Source: Hyphomicrobiales bacterium
Lineage (GTDB): Bacteria; Pseudomonadota; Alphaproteobacteria; Rhizobiales; Rhizobiaceae
Assembly: GCA_900473045.1 (NCBI GenBank)
Contig: UCKS01000030.1
Coordinates: 1 to 42,283 of the forward strand
Direction: 5' to 3'
Length of the DNA: 42,283 nt
A model generated the notes under the pieces. The model made no database searches, was not told where the DNA came from, and saw nothing but the letters and a program-made list of their open reading frames with translations. A program made the position numbers and the translations under genes. Below are positions 1 through 8,976 of the stretch, piece after piece (position 1 is the stretch's first letter; every line of letters starts with the position of its first letter).

Positions 1-38
1 AAGTTTCGGGTCTCAGGTCACCAAAGGAATAAGTGGCT

Positions 39-491
39 CTATTTGCCTGAGACCACCAATGGTATTCGCAGCGGCCCACCGGCTTGATCTATAATTTCAA
101 AGGTGTATCTGCCTTCTGCGTCAAGTTCGACGGAATATGTTAGGTGCTCAGCAATGTTGTTGCCACTATCGAACGTCAGCACTCTTGGTTTGAAGGACGT
201 CAGCCGGCCTTCGTCGAGATATATCGAATTGCAGATTATAATTTGATCTCCGACCTGACAGGTGCGGGCCGCAGCCCCGTTCAGAATACAGCATCTCGAT
301 CCGCGTTCGCCCAAGATGACATACGTTGAAATTCGGGCACCTGAATTCTTGTTCCAAATTTCGACGAACTCCATCGGAAGAATGCCAGCCGCCTCGCAAT
401 GATCCGGGTCGAGCGTGATCGAGCCATGATAGTTGAGGTTCGCCTCGGTGACGTTGATGCCGTGAAGTTTGCCCGCGACGAGTTTCCGCAT
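39..491 (-). CDS. panD: aspartate 1-decarboxylase PanD
   Basis: Pyruvoyl-dependent decarboxylation of L-aspartate to beta-alanine, the precursor for pantothenate and CoA in the cytosol. The 150-residue product aligns along its first 120 residues with bacterial PanD. It starts with a GKLH segment, has the self-cleavage site Gly23-Ser24 (YHGS) whose serine becomes the pyruvoyl group, then R-x-S-T-Y around residue 57, ERGSR, and NGAAA near residue 72. Typical PanD is about 115-130 residues, so the last 25 or so residues, ending in a GGPLRIP segment, are an unusual extension. An AGG precedes the ATG by about 8 nt. It lies 100 bp downstream of pmtA on the same strand, so the two may be co-transcribed. 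Family assignment is strong; the role of the tail is unknown. Confidence 0.88.
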   Translation of the reverse strand: MRKLVAGKLHGINVTEANLNYHGSITLDPDHCEAAGILPMEFVEIWNKNSGARISTYVILGERGSRCCILNGAAARTCQVGDQIIICNSIYLDEGRLTSFKPRVLTFDSGNNIAEHLTYSVELDAEGRYTFEIIDQAGGPLRIPLVVSGK

Positions 492-594
492 TTTGTTACC
501 TTTCGAACTTTAGCAAGAACAGCAAATACCATGAGCCAATTACGGCACCAGGCGGCCCGGGTGAATGGGATTGAGGTTCGCGATTGGCGGCGTT

Positions 595-1191
595 CTATTG
601 AGGCGCACGGTAGATCCACAGTTGCGCCGGCGGGATATTGCGTAGGACGAAATCAAAATGTGAGATCGTGTAGCGGTTGGGCATCGCGCAAACTGGCGAA
701 AACGGCCCATAAGTGATCTGGAGGACCGGCCGCCCTGCTGGCACCCGGGATAGCAGGTCTTCGATCAACTCGACGCGCTTCTCCATCGTAAAACTCAACA
801 GCGGAACGGCACTGATGACGCAGTCGAACAGCTCGTCATGCCGCTCACCCAAAGTGGTGTGAAGATCAAACGCATCGCCGTTGCGGAAATCGACGCCGGG
901 GAATCTGTCGAGCAAGTCTTCGTAAAAATGGCGGGCGAATTCAACGGAGACAACTTTGCGGCGGTCCAGCCCGCGCTCGAGGATTGCCTTGGTGATGACT
1001 CCGGTGCCTGCGCCGAGCTCCAACACGGATAGGCCTGAATTGAGGTCGACTACGCTCGCCATCTTCCGCGCAGTGACACTTGACGTCGGAATTACAGCTC
1101 CAACACCCTTCTTGTCCTTTTGCCATCCTTTGAAAAAACGGACTTCCTCGTCAAACTTCCGGACAAGCTGGTCCTTCAATCGCAAGCGCAT
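595..1191 (-). CDS. pmtA: phosphatidylethanolamine N-methyltransferase, rhizobial PmtA type
   Basis: SAM-dependent methylation of phosphatidylethanolamine towards phosphatidylcholine at the inner membrane surface, as in Agrobacterium and Sinorhizobium PmtA. The 198-residue product has the family start KFDEEVRFFKGW, then IPTSS, the SAM motif I LELGAGTGVIT at about residues 47-57, an acidic loop VVSVEF, and the later block VISAVPLLSF. I chose ATG 1191: GGGAGG sits 6 nt upstream and the length then equals that of characterised rhizobial PmtA. An ATG at 1197 touches the Shine-Dalgarno, and more upstream in-frame starts add residues the family lacks. It could instead be a related rRNA-adenine-type methyltransferase, but the whole-length resemblance to PmtA makes this less likely. 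Confidence 0.8.
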   Translation of the reverse strand: MRLRLKDQLVRKFDEEVRFFKGWQKDKKGVGAVIPTSSVTARKMASVVDLNSGLSVLELGAGTGVITKAILERGLDRRKVVSVEFARHFYEDLLDRFPGVDFRNGDAFDLHTTLGERHDELFDCVISAVPLLSFTMEKRVELIEDLLSRVPAGRPVLQITYGPFSPVCAMPNRYTISHFDFVLRNIPPAQLWIYRAPQ

Positions 1192-1197
1192 AATCAT

Positions 1198-1934
1198 CCT
1201 CCCGGCATTCTGGAGTCCGTGCGAGCAACAGATCTCCTGTCGCCTTCTGTCTGCTTCCTGCGACAAAAACAAGTCTGTTTGCGCCGTCTATCACTAAAAA
1301 ACCTTTTCGAGTAAGTTTTTCTCGATTTGGCGGGATCAACGAATCAGGTGCTACATGGCGGACAGTTGCGGGACCAATGTCTCGCCAACGTGCTCCGGAG
1401 GCCCACCGTCCTCCTAAGCCGGGAGACAGTGCAACGCGCGTCCTACCTCGGTCCTCATGCCCATGTCGGTGCGAGCGCGGACGGCCAAGCGATCCACGTC
1501 GAACCGTTATGACCTGGCGTCATAAGGTGGAGGCGAAGCTTGCCGATCGGCTCGACCCGAGAACAGAACGATGTTCATCAATGGAGCAAATCATCGACTC
1601 AGTGGGCTGTCGCGCGCCTCTTGGATGAAATTGGTCGATGCCTTGACCAAGATCTCATTACCCGACGAAGCCTGAAGTTCTCGTGATCTAGAGCCTTGAT
1701 TTTCTCAGCCGCTGGGCAATCCGACACCGCTTAGCGACCAAACCGGAGAGCGAGTGCCGTGATGTAGGCGGTCAATGCCGCCTTGTCATCTGATGTCCTT
1801 GCGATTGCGCGCTGCGCGATCCTGAATTTGCCAACTGCGTGGCGGCAACCGATCGCTTTTTGTCATTCCTGCCACTCACCCACGGCCTTTAATGCGACTA
1901 TTCAATGATGGCGTACAACAAGAAGGAGACAATG
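1198..1934. other. intergenic stretch without a recognised gene
   Basis: About 740 bp between the start of pmtA and the start of the DJ-1/PfpI gene. Several short open frames run through it, but none has a convincing start, ribosome binding site or recognisable family. On the minus strand a 43-codon frame without a start codon ends at a TAA at 1731 and reads like the tail of a protein (RIAQRAIARTSDDKAALTAY); it may be the remnant of a lost gene. The promoters of pmtA and of the downstream gene should lie at the two ends. Confidence 0.4.
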
Positions 1935-2666
1935 ATGTCTGACGAACAAAAGAGTAAGACTGAAGACCGCCAGCTGCAGATTGGTATGCTGATCTTCCCC
2001 GGCTTCACGCTGCAGGACCTTGCCGGTCCGCAGACAGCATTCGGCCTTCATGCCAAAACACACATAATCTGGAAGACCATGGAGCCCGTCCCAACGGATA
2101 TGGGAGTCACCGTGAACCCCACGATCACGATTGATGAAGTCCCAGACAATTTGGACGTGCTGTTTGTCGCGGGCGGCGGAGGAACACCTGAAATCATGAA
2201 GGACCAGGAATTTCTCGATTTTATCGCCCGCGCGGGAAAGACTGCCACATATGTGACGGCAGTATGCACAGGCTCGGTGCTTCTCGCGATGGCCGGCCTC
2301 CTTGAGGGCTACCGCGCAGCCACCTACTGGCCTTTCTACGAACCTCTGATAGCTCTGGGGATCGAGCCGAGCTACGAACGCGTTTGCGTGGACAGGAACC
2401 GCATCACAGGCGGCGGCGTCACGGCGGGCATCGATTTCGCACTGCAAGTTATAGCGGAACTCAAAGGTCAGGAAGCGGCCGAGTTTACGCAGCTCGTGCT
2501 CGAGTACGACCCGCAGCCGACAATGAACTCTGGACACCCGCGCAGCGCCCGGCCAGAAATCGTCGCACAGATCACGGGTCTGTGGGGTCGAACCGACGAG
2601 GCGGTGAGAGTGGCGAAGGCGCATATGGAGCGCCGCGCTGAGTCTGCAAAGCTCTTGACCGCCTGA
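1935..2666 (+). CDS. DJ-1/PfpI family protein, isonitrile hydratase-like
   Basis: Member of the DJ-1/PfpI (class I glutamine amidotransferase-like) superfamily, closest by motif to isonitrile hydratase InhA, which hydrates isonitriles to N-substituted formamides. The 243-residue product has a FPGFTLQDLAGP segment with the conserved Asp, GGGG before the helix, the nucleophile elbow AVCTGS with its Cys, and the family block ITGGGVTAGIDFAL. It lacks the helix-turn-helix found in GlxA-type regulators of the superfamily. ATG 1935 is preceded by AAGGAGA 6 nt away; ATG 1932 is an alternative. A paralogue lies at 26121-26825. The gene stands alone, with about 185 bp before the OsmC gene. The superfamily is certain; the isonitrile substrate is inference from motif similarity. 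Confidence 0.75.
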   Translation: MSDEQKSKTEDRQLQIGMLIFPGFTLQDLAGPQTAFGLHAKTHIIWKTMEPVPTDMGVTVNPTITIDEVPDNLDVLFVAGGGGTPEIMKDQEFLDFIARAGKTATYVTAVCTGSVLLAMAGLLEGYRAATYWPFYEPLIALGIEPSYERVCVDRNRITGGGVTAGIDFALQVIAELKGQEAAEFTQLVLEYDPQPTMNSGHPRSARPEIVAQITGLWGRTDEAVRVAKAHMERRAESAKLLTA

Positions 2667-2850
2667 TTGCGGTACATACGCTCCACCATCAAGACAGGGC
2701 TGCTGGCAATCCGAGCCTTGGCTTCGGCAGCAGCCCAGTCGATGCTCAGAGGCGGATTAATCATTGTAACCTAGCGCTCATAGTGGCGATCGAGGCCGCC
2801 GTTGCAAGGCTTGATTCAAAGCCTCTTGCTTTTTTACATGGAGAACCAAA

Positions 2851-3402
2851 ATGACATCATTAGACGAGTATCTTGCACATAAACGCGAAGCAATCCTTGC
2901 GCGCCGTGCTGGCTTTCAAAGCGGTGATGCTGCAGCGGTGGCACTAAAAGCGAGTGCGAGCGCCGAAGGACGAAGCGGCGTACGCCGCATCAAAATTCGC
3001 GAATTCCAGGTAATCTCGGATAGTCCGTCCGATTTTGCTGGCTATGATCTAGGGCCATCCTCACCGGAACTTCTTCTCGGCGCGCTGTCCAGCTGCCTGA
3101 CGCACACGTTCCTGATCCATGCGGCAGATCAGGGTGTTTCCTTGGGTGACGTGAAGGCTGAGGTGACGGCACAGATTGACCCTCGTGGGGGCACTAAAGG
3201 CAATGAGAGCATTCCAGTTTACCCTTATGCTATCAACTATAAGGTCGATCTTTTGTCCTCAGCCACGTCAGAAGAGATTGCGCGGGTAAAAGCGGCCGTC
3301 GAAACATTCTGCCCAATCCTAAATCTTCTGAAGCGGGGAAATGAGGTCACGGGCAGTGTCACTCATAGCCAACCGGGCGGTGAAGGCGCTGAATTTCCGT
3401 AA
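2851..3402 (+). CDS. OsmC/Ohr-family protein
   Basis: The 183-residue product belongs to the OsmC superfamily, whose members reduce organic hydroperoxides or have related thiol functions. The two redox cysteines are visible in the family positions: SSCLTH at about residue 90 and ETFCPI at about residue 152. The N-terminal 25 residues and the central YDLGPSSPELLLGALSSC block are typical of the OsmC subgroup annotated YhfA-like. A GGAGA lies 6 nt upstream of ATG 2851. It follows the DJ-1/PfpI gene on the same strand, so both may belong to a stress or detoxification unit, but the 185 bp gap leaves this open. The exact substrate cannot be told from sequence. Confidence 0.8.
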   Translation: MTSLDEYLAHKREAILARRAGFQSGDAAAVALKASASAEGRSGVRRIKIREFQVISDSPSDFAGYDLGPSSPELLLGALSSCLTHTFLIHAADQGVSLGDVKAEVTAQIDPRGGTKGNESIPVYPYAINYKVDLLSSATSEEIARVKAAVETFCPILNLLKRGNEVTGSVTHSQPGGEGAEFP

Positions 3403-3689
3403 TGACACTCGTTTCATCGCCACTGAAATGCTGCTCAGGAAAGGCGAGTATCCTACCACAGTCGGTTTCGCCGTCACTGATGCAAGTAGCGAATGCTAAG
3501 CAGCTGTTTTTCGAGCTTGCTTGGGTCGAAGACTCCGTATCTCCTGAAAGGACCTCGGCGGAGCCGAGGCGGATGTTGGGCGTCCTCGCAAGAGGCGAGC
3601 GTTCAACGCCACCGAGCTCGCAAGATCGGCCGTGCCGGGATCGTAGCAGATACAACGCATTGCGCCACGTTCTCCCATTATGAAAGCTT

Positions 3690-3985
3690 GGCGCTTATGT
3701 TGATCTGGGCCAAAAGAACACTATCACGCGCCCGTGGGTCAAGCTGGGAACGCGACCTGCAGCGCCCCACGATCAGCGAAGCCTATCTTCGGCGCGATAG
3801 TTCGGCAAGGGACAGCGCTGGTCATGGCGTGGTGCAACACCTACGACGCCAAGACTCAGCATCTGGCCGAAATTGTCCGTCATGTCGCGGAAGATGCGCA
3901 TGCCATTCTCATCATGGATAGGCGGGCTGGCATATGTCCAACACTCTCATCATCCCGGAAAACATCACGACCCTTTCACGGCGAG
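3690..3985 (+). pseudogene. decayed IS630-family transposase, C-terminal part
   Basis: Three successive reading frames together spell the catalytic half of an IS630-type DDE transposase. One frame gives LGQKNTITRPWVKLGTRP and HDQRS (about 3702-3782), the next gives IFGAI and ALVMAWCNTY with AHAILIMD (about 3783-3918), and a third gives AGWHMSNTLIIPENITTL (about 3922-3977). In intact relatives these blocks are continuous, with the catalytic Asp in LLMDQAGWH. The homology stops before the C-terminal ELNPVENIW block, so the 3' end is lost as well. At least two frameshifts make it non-functional. No terminal inverted repeats were recognised. The rest of the 650 bp between the OsmC gene and pntB holds nothing I recognise. 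Confidence 0.75.
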
Positions 3986-4055
3986 GCGCTTACTTCTGTG
4001 ACCTGAGACGAGCTCGTTTGTGCCCTCGGCGATCATTTCTCCCCCGATCATAAGC

Positions 4056-5489
4056 TCATCTGAGCATTGGTAATAGTCCGGAAATTGAAACTTTAGCATC
4101 ACCATAAAACATGCGGGTATTGTCCTTAAAGAAGAGGGGATTTTCGATGCCGGAATATCCTGTCCCCTGCCCCCGTTTGGATACAAATACCTGCTTAGCC
4201 TTCCAGACTTCCAGCACTGGCATGCCGGCAATCGGTGAGTTCGGATCTTCCTGGGCGGCTGGGTTTACGATGTCGTTAGAGCCGATGACGATGACGACGT
4301 CCGTTTTGGAGAAGTCGTCGTTGATCTCGTCCATTTCGAGAACGATGTCGTAAGGAACCTTGGCTTCGGCGAGCAAAACATTCATGTGTCCAGGCAGACG
4401 CCCGGCAACTGGGTGGATAGCGAAACGAACGTCTTTGCCAGCGGCTCGCAACTTGCGGGTCAACTCTGACACAGATTGTTGGGCCTGAGCGACAGCCATG
4501 CCGTATCCGGGAACGATAATGACACTGTCCGCATCATTAAGGGCCGATGCCACGCCATCGGCATCGGTGGCGATCTGTTCGCCCGAGATTTCCATCGCCG
4601 GCCCCGTCGTACCGCCGAAGCCGCCAAGGATAACCGAGACGAACGAGCGGTTCATCGCCTTACACATGATGTAGGAAAGGATCGCACCCGAGGAGCCAAC
4701 CAGCGCGCCCGTCACAATCAGCAAATCGTTGCCGAGCGTAAAACCGATCGCGGCAGCTGCCCAACCGGAATAGCTGTTGAGCATCGACACGACGACCGGC
4801 ATGTCGGCACCGCCAATACCCATGATTAGATGATAGCCGATAAACAAGGCGAGTACCGTCATCAGGAGCAGCGTCCAGGCGCCTGCGCCGCTGACATACA
4901 TTAGCAACAGAATAACCGACATCGTAAACGCGCCGGCATTAAGGATATGCCCGCCGGGCAGCTTTCTTGCTTTGCCGTCGAGCTTACCTGCGAGCTTGCA
5001 AAACGCGATGATCGAACCGGTGAAGGTGATGGCCCCGATGAAGACGCCCAGAAAAACCTCGACTTTCATAATCGCCAATTCGACAGGCGTCTTGTGGGCA
5101 AGAATTCCGGCAAAGCCTAACAAGGGGGACCCACCTGCCGCATCGTGCATTGCGACGTGCGCCACCTCTATATGAGCGTTAAACCCTATGAATACTGCGG
5201 CAAGGCCAACGACGGAATGCAACGCTGCGACAAGCTGTGGCATTTCCGTCATCTGCACCCGATTTGCGACGTAGTAGCCGAGCAGGCCACCTCCGGTGAT
5301 TATCGGCCCAATAATAAGCAAGCGTCCGACGCCTGGGCCACAAACGGTGGCAATAACTGCGAGCGCCATGCCGACGATGCCATACCACACAGCCCGCTTG
5401 GCACTTTCCTGTCCGGAGAGGCCACCGAGCGAGAGAATGAAAAGGGCGGCCGCAGCAATATAGGCGGCAGAAACGGTACCGAAAGTCAT
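4056..5489 (-). CDS. pntB: NAD(P) transhydrogenase subunit beta (first copy)
   Basis: Beta subunit of the proton-translocating transhydrogenase, which uses the proton-motive force to drive hydride transfer from NADH to NADP+. The 477-residue product begins with about nine membrane segments (domain II, residues 1-270) and ends with the NADP(H)-binding domain III, showing [12 protein letters not shown], the [19 protein letters not shown] block, and [15 protein letters not shown] 5489 has AAGGGA upstream and gives the same length as the second copy at 33726-35159. It follows pntA by 16 bp and lies in line with the FrhB-like gene. Domain III is almost identical to the second copy while domain II is clearly diverged. 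Confidence 0.93.
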   Translation of the reverse strand: MTFGTVSAAYIAAAALFILSLGGLSGQESAKRAVWYGIVGMALAVIATVCGPGVGRLLIIGPIITGGGLLGYYVANRVQMTEMPQLVAALHSVVGLAAVFIGFNAHIEVAHVAMHDAAGGSPLLGFAGILAHKTPVELAIMKVEVFLGVFIGAITFTGSIIAFCKLAGKLDGKARKLPGGHILNAGAFTMSVILLLMYVSGAGAWTLLLMTVLALFIGYHLIMGIGGADMPVVVSMLNSYSGWAAAAIGFTLGNDLLIVTGALVGSSGAILSYIMCKAMNRSFVSVILGGFGGTTGPAMEISGEQIATDADGVASALNDADSVIIVPGYGMAVAQAQQSVSELTRKLRAAGKDVRFAIHPVAGRLPGHMNVLLAEAKVPYDIVLEMDEINDDFSKTDVVIVIGSNDIVNPAAQEDPNSPIAGMPVLEVWKAKQVFVSKRGQGTGYSGIENPLFFKDNTRMFYGDAKVSISGLLPMLR

Positions 5490-5505
5490 GATAATTCCCT
5501 TCAAA

Positions 5506-7080
5506 TCAGGATTTCTGGAACATGGCGAGCATTCGCCGTGTCACCAAGAAACCACCGACAATATTGATGGCCGCGACCAGGACGGACAGAGATGCGAGGG
5601 CCACTACAACCCAGTTGCCAGATCCGATCTGTGGCAGCGCTCCGAGGATAACGATGCCAGACACCGCGTTGGTCACCGCCATCAGGGGCGTGTGAAGCGA
5701 GTGTGAGACATTCCAAATCACTTGGAAGCCGACAAAACAGGCGAGCACGAAGACCACGAGATGGCTCATGAAGCTGGGTGGGGCATAAGCGCCGACAAGC
5801 AGCAGAACTGCCGTAGCGCCGAGGAGCACTAGGCCTTGGCTTTTCGTTTGTGCCTTAAAGGTCGCAGCCGCTTGCGCTCGCTTTTCGTCAACCGTCGCCT
5901 CTTTGGCCTTTTGCTGCGGTTTTTGCGCAGAAATCGCCTGCACCTTCGGCCGTGGTGGTGGGAAGGTGATCTGACCTTGATAGGTAACGGTCGAGCCTCG
6001 AATGACGTCGTCTTCCATGTTGTGGACGGGTGCGCCATCCTTGGCGGGCGTCAGGTCTGTCATCATGTGGCGGATGTTGTTGGCATAAAGTGTTGACGCC
6101 TGCGCCGCCATCCGGCTCGGAAGATCCGTATAGCCAATGACGATCACGCCATTTCCGGACACAATCCGCTGGTCGGCGACAGTCAGGTCACAGTTACCAC
6201 CGCGCTCTGCGGCAAGATCGACGATCACGGAACCAGGCCTCATCGTAGCGACCATATCGGCGAGCCACAGCTTTGGCGCATCACGTCCCGGGATCAGTGC
6301 GGTGGTGATGACGATGTCGATCTGTGGCGCTAGTTCGCGGAATTTCGCAAGCTGTTTCTCGCGGAATTCTGGGGATGACGGCGCCGCATAACCGCCGGTG
6401 GCTGCGCCATCTTCGCTCCCGTTATCGAAATCCAGATACACGAATTCGGCACCCATTGATTCGATCTGCTCAGCCACCTCAGGGCGAACGTCGAAGGCGT
6501 AGGTGATTGCTCCAAGCGAGGTTGCCGTGCCAATTGCAGCAAGGCCCGCCACGCCAGCACCAATCACCAGCACCTTTGCCGGCGCAACCTTCCCCGCTGC
6601 TGTTACCTGGCCGGTGAAGAACCTGCCAAAATTGCTGCTTGCCTCGATCACCGCCCGATAACCGGCAATATTGGCCATAGAAGACAGCGCATCCATCTTC
6701 TGGGCACGTGAGATGCGCGGCACCATGTCCATGGCGATGACATTGACACCAACGGCCGCAGCGCGAGCAAGAAGATCACCATTTTGTGCGGGATAAAAAA
6801 AGCTAATCAGAGTCTTGCCCGCAGCGAAGAGATCGATTTCGGCCTCGGTCGGTGGTCGCACCTTGGCAATGAAATCAGCGTCAGCAATCAGCAGGGCTGC
6901 GCTACCAACAACTGTAACACCGGCAGCCCGGTAAGCATCGTCCGAAAAGCCGGCAGCCTGCCCCGCACCCGCTTCGACCGCGCAAGAATAGCCCAACTTC
7001 TTCAGCTGCTCTGCGCTCTCAGGCGTCATGGCAACTCTCGTTTCCAGATCATGTCGCTCTTTCACAGCACCGATGCGCAT
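5506..7080 (-). CDS. pntA: NAD(P) transhydrogenase subunit alpha, fused form (first copy)
   Basis: Alpha subunit of the transhydrogenase: NAD(H)-binding domain I plus membrane segments. The 524-residue product starts [21 protein letters not shown], a hallmark of the alanine dehydrogenase/PntA fold. It has the Rossmann motif [13 protein letters not shown] at about residue 174 and the mobile-loop region around [10 protein letters not shown]. Residues 370-415 are a charged, Pro/Lys-rich linker, followed by about four hydrophobic segments to the end. Many alphaproteobacteria split this subunit into pntAA and pntAB; here it is one fused protein, as in E. coli. GGGGAGG lies 6 nt upstream of ATG 7080. 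It begins 90 bp downstream of the FrhB-like gene, so the operator at 8454 may govern it too. Confidence 0.93.
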   Translation of the reverse strand: MRIGAVKERHDLETRVAMTPESAEQLKKLGYSCAVEAGAGQAAGFSDDAYRAAGVTVVGSAALLIADADFIAKVRPPTEAEIDLFAAGKTLISFFYPAQNGDLLARAAAVGVNVIAMDMVPRISRAQKMDALSSMANIAGYRAVIEASSNFGRFFTGQVTAAGKVAPAKVLVIGAGVAGLAAIGTATSLGAITYAFDVRPEVAEQIESMGAEFVYLDFDNGSEDGAATGGYAAPSSPEFREKQLAKFRELAPQIDIVITTALIPGRDAPKLWLADMVATMRPGSVIVDLAAERGGNCDLTVADQRIVSGNGVIVIGYTDLPSRMAAQASTLYANNIRHMMTDLTPAKDGAPVHNMEDDVIRGSTVTYQGQITFPPPRPKVQAISAQKPQQKAKEATVDEKRAQAAATFKAQTKSQGLVLLGATAVLLLVGAYAPPSFMSHLVVFVLACFVGFQVIWNVSHSLHTPLMAVTNAVSGIVILGALPQIGSGNWVVVALASLSVLVAAINIVGGFLVTRRMLAMFQKS

Positions 7081-7170
7081 TCATTTCCTCCCCATAGATT
7101 GATTTTTTGGCTTTTTCCAAGAGTCCGATAGCGAGCCGCTTTTGTGGCGATCGGCTTGACGAAAGGAATT

Positions 7171-8418
7171 TCAGCTGTCGGTTTTCTCCCGGTTCCGCCC
7201 CATCTGGATACGGGAAAGCATGCCCGTGAATTCAGCCCAAACCATTGGTAGTCCGGCTAAACGCAGCAAAGTCAGTGCACGGTAGTTCCGTACCCTTAGT
7301 CGAGGCTGCCTCATGAACCAGAGAGCGATATACCTCGCGGGCACTTGAAGTTTCTTGTTGAAATGCCCTTTGTGCATCGGAGCAAGTTCATTCTGATCAC
7401 ACGGGGTGAGACCGATGAACCCGGCCTGCTGGGCGGCGTTAAGTAACGCATGCCCTTTTTCTGTACGCGCTATGGCTATGTTGAGACCCGGCGCCTCGTG
7501 GTACACCGGCTTGCCATCCTCCAAAACCCACCCATCCGGACAGGATATATCCGCCAATTCGCCAATCGAATCGGGGCAAATCTTGCAGCGGAACTGTACG
7601 TCGTTGGACCAAGGAACGCCGGGCTTGTGCCATGTGTCTTCGTACGACATTTTTGCGGACCTGCCGTCGGCAGTTTCGATGTAGGTATGACCGGGCCATC
7701 CATAACCTCTCCAACGGAAAGTCTTCAAATCCCGCGGGGAGAATCCGTGAAAGGAAACAACTTTTTCCGACGTTTGGATGGTCGGAATACCTCCGCAAAA
7801 CAATGTCAGGCAATAGAGGATCTGCCGGGATGCTCGATCATCAACCCGCATCAGATTTCGGACAGCCGTAATGTCACACGGTTTGGCAATGACAGCTATT
7901 CGTGCGCCAGATTGTATAACCTCGCAAAGCCCTGTGAGCGCTGGGCTTGGCCCATATCGAGATTGAGAACCGCCAATGACTTCATCAGGCGTGTAGCTGA
8001 CTTGGCAATCAGTTAACATTGGTTCTTTCGCTGACGCCTTAACGTGGACAATTGCGTCAACTTTTTTGCTGTGCAGGAGGAAGCAGCCCAACGCGGTAAG
8101 GGTGCCGCCTGCTGCTGCACGATGACGAATGGTTTCATCCGCAGCATGGCTTCGGTAGAGCGCTTCAATCGGACCCCAGATGTCATGCATCTTCGATCTA
8201 TGGCTTGGCGTCGGACCTACGGCGTTAACGCCTGGGCAGACAGCTAAGATGCTTTTCTCCAGCGTTTCGTCCAGCGGCTCTTTAAACCGGGGACGAGAGT
8301 AACCGGATTTTGCAACATGCATTGAGATGCGGTTAGAGCCGGCCATGCTTTCGCACAGACCGCAGCCTGCACAAAGTCCACCGGCCACTACGTCCTCGAG
8401 CTTCGAAACGGACGGCAT
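7171..8418 (-). CDS. coenzyme F420 hydrogenase/dehydrogenase beta-subunit (FrhB/FdhB) family iron-sulfur flavoprotein
   Basis: The 415-residue product has the two-domain layout of the FrhB/FdhB family. An N-terminal ferredoxin-like cluster motif GGLCAGCGLCE is at about residues 14-24. The C-terminal family signature has a cysteine pair, CKICPDSIGELADIS, at about residues 275-289. Family members bind FAD and Fe-S clusters and use F420, ferredoxin or NAD(P)H; plant and cyanobacterial relatives reduce chlorophyll intermediates. In a rhizobium the electron donor is unclear, and nothing here shows F420 use. GGAGAAG lies 4 nt before ATG 8418. An operator-like palindrome is 36 bp upstream (8454-8465), tying the gene to the GntR regulon. 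pntA-pntB follow 90 bp downstream on the same strand. The reaction is unknown; an auxiliary reductase for the pathway is a guess. Confidence 0.8.
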   Translation of the reverse strand: MPSVSKLEDVVAGGLCAGCGLCESMAGSNRISMHVAKSGYSRPRFKEPLDETLEKSILAVCPGVNAVGPTPSHRSKMHDIWGPIEALYRSHAADETIRHRAAAGGTLTALGCFLLHSKKVDAIVHVKASAKEPMLTDCQVSYTPDEVIGGSQSRYGPSPALTGLCEVIQSGARIAVIAKPCDITAVRNLMRVDDRASRQILYCLTLFCGGIPTIQTSEKVVSFHGFSPRDLKTFRWRGYGWPGHTYIETADGRSAKMSYEDTWHKPGVPWSNDVQFRCKICPDSIGELADISCPDGWVLEDGKPVYHEAPGLNIAIARTEKGHALLNAAQQAGFIGLTPCDQNELAPMHKGHFNKKLQVPARYIALWFMRQPRLRVRNYRALTLLRLAGLPMVWAEFTGMLSRIQMGRNREKTDS

Positions 8419-8453
8419 ATCACTTCTCCAAGTCATATATGTTTAATGTCAAC

Positions 8454-8465
8454 TCCTGCATATGA
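8454..8465. promoter_or_regulatory. candidate GntR operator, site A (FrhB-like gene)
   Basis: TCCTGCATATGA matches the palindrome TCCTATATAGGA at 9 of 12 positions and lies 36 bp upstream of the ATG of the FrhB-like gene. It is the closest relative of site E at 21530 (both read AACTCCTG then an alternating core and ATGA). It shares the divergent intergenic region 8419-8976 with site B. Confidence 0.5.
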
Positions 8466-8787
8466 GATTACAAGTCAGTTGGCAAGAACATTTGAATTGG
8501 GGTCATTGCGATCCCTCTCTTCCAGACCCAGACCGAACTTTCAATGCCCCCGCTTCCGCCATCAAGTAGTAGAATGAGGGAAAACAAACATGCATTTCTA
8601 TGGAAGGCCGACGATCAAAAGGTATTGAAACATTAGCTAATCAGCGTTCTTCTGAGCAATTTTCGCCGCAAAAATGGTGAGGCCAAACTCCGCACGCGCG
8701 ATTAAGCGGACCAATGACAGGTGATACGATGCGCCGCAATATCCACACATGAATGACTTGACATCATCAGTATAGGTGCTATGAAAG

Positions 8788-8799
8788 TCCTATATAAGA
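8788..8799. promoter_or_regulatory. candidate GntR operator, site B (ABC importer operon)
   Basis: TCCTATATAAGA matches the palindrome TCCTATATAGGA at 11 of 12 positions. It lies about 180 bp upstream of the start of the binding-protein gene. A half-site TATAGG (8771-8776) is a perfect inverted partner of CCTATA (8789-8794), suggesting a second bound subunit or overlapping site. The long leader to the first ATG at 8977 carries no recognised gene. Confidence 0.6.
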
Positions 8800-8976
8800 A
8801 AAAGATCTCTCGCCGCCGCCCATCGAGACGGCAGCCCTTTTTGGGGAGGGTAATCGCAGAGAGAATTGTAAAGATGAGATTGACTGAAGCGTTTGCCCGC
8901 CGATTCCGCTGTGCTCGACACGGTCTGTCGGCAATGGCTTCAATTATTCACGCGAATACAACACTGGGAGAAAGAA

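Noticed and set aside
1902..2624. 240-codon open frame on the minus strand
   Set aside because: It lies fully opposite the DJ-1/PfpI gene, has no family motif, and reflects the codon bias of the real gene.
8437..8976. Short open frames in the divergent region before the importer
   Set aside because: The frame from 8781 overlaps the binding-protein start and has no family; the region is better explained by two operators and promoters.
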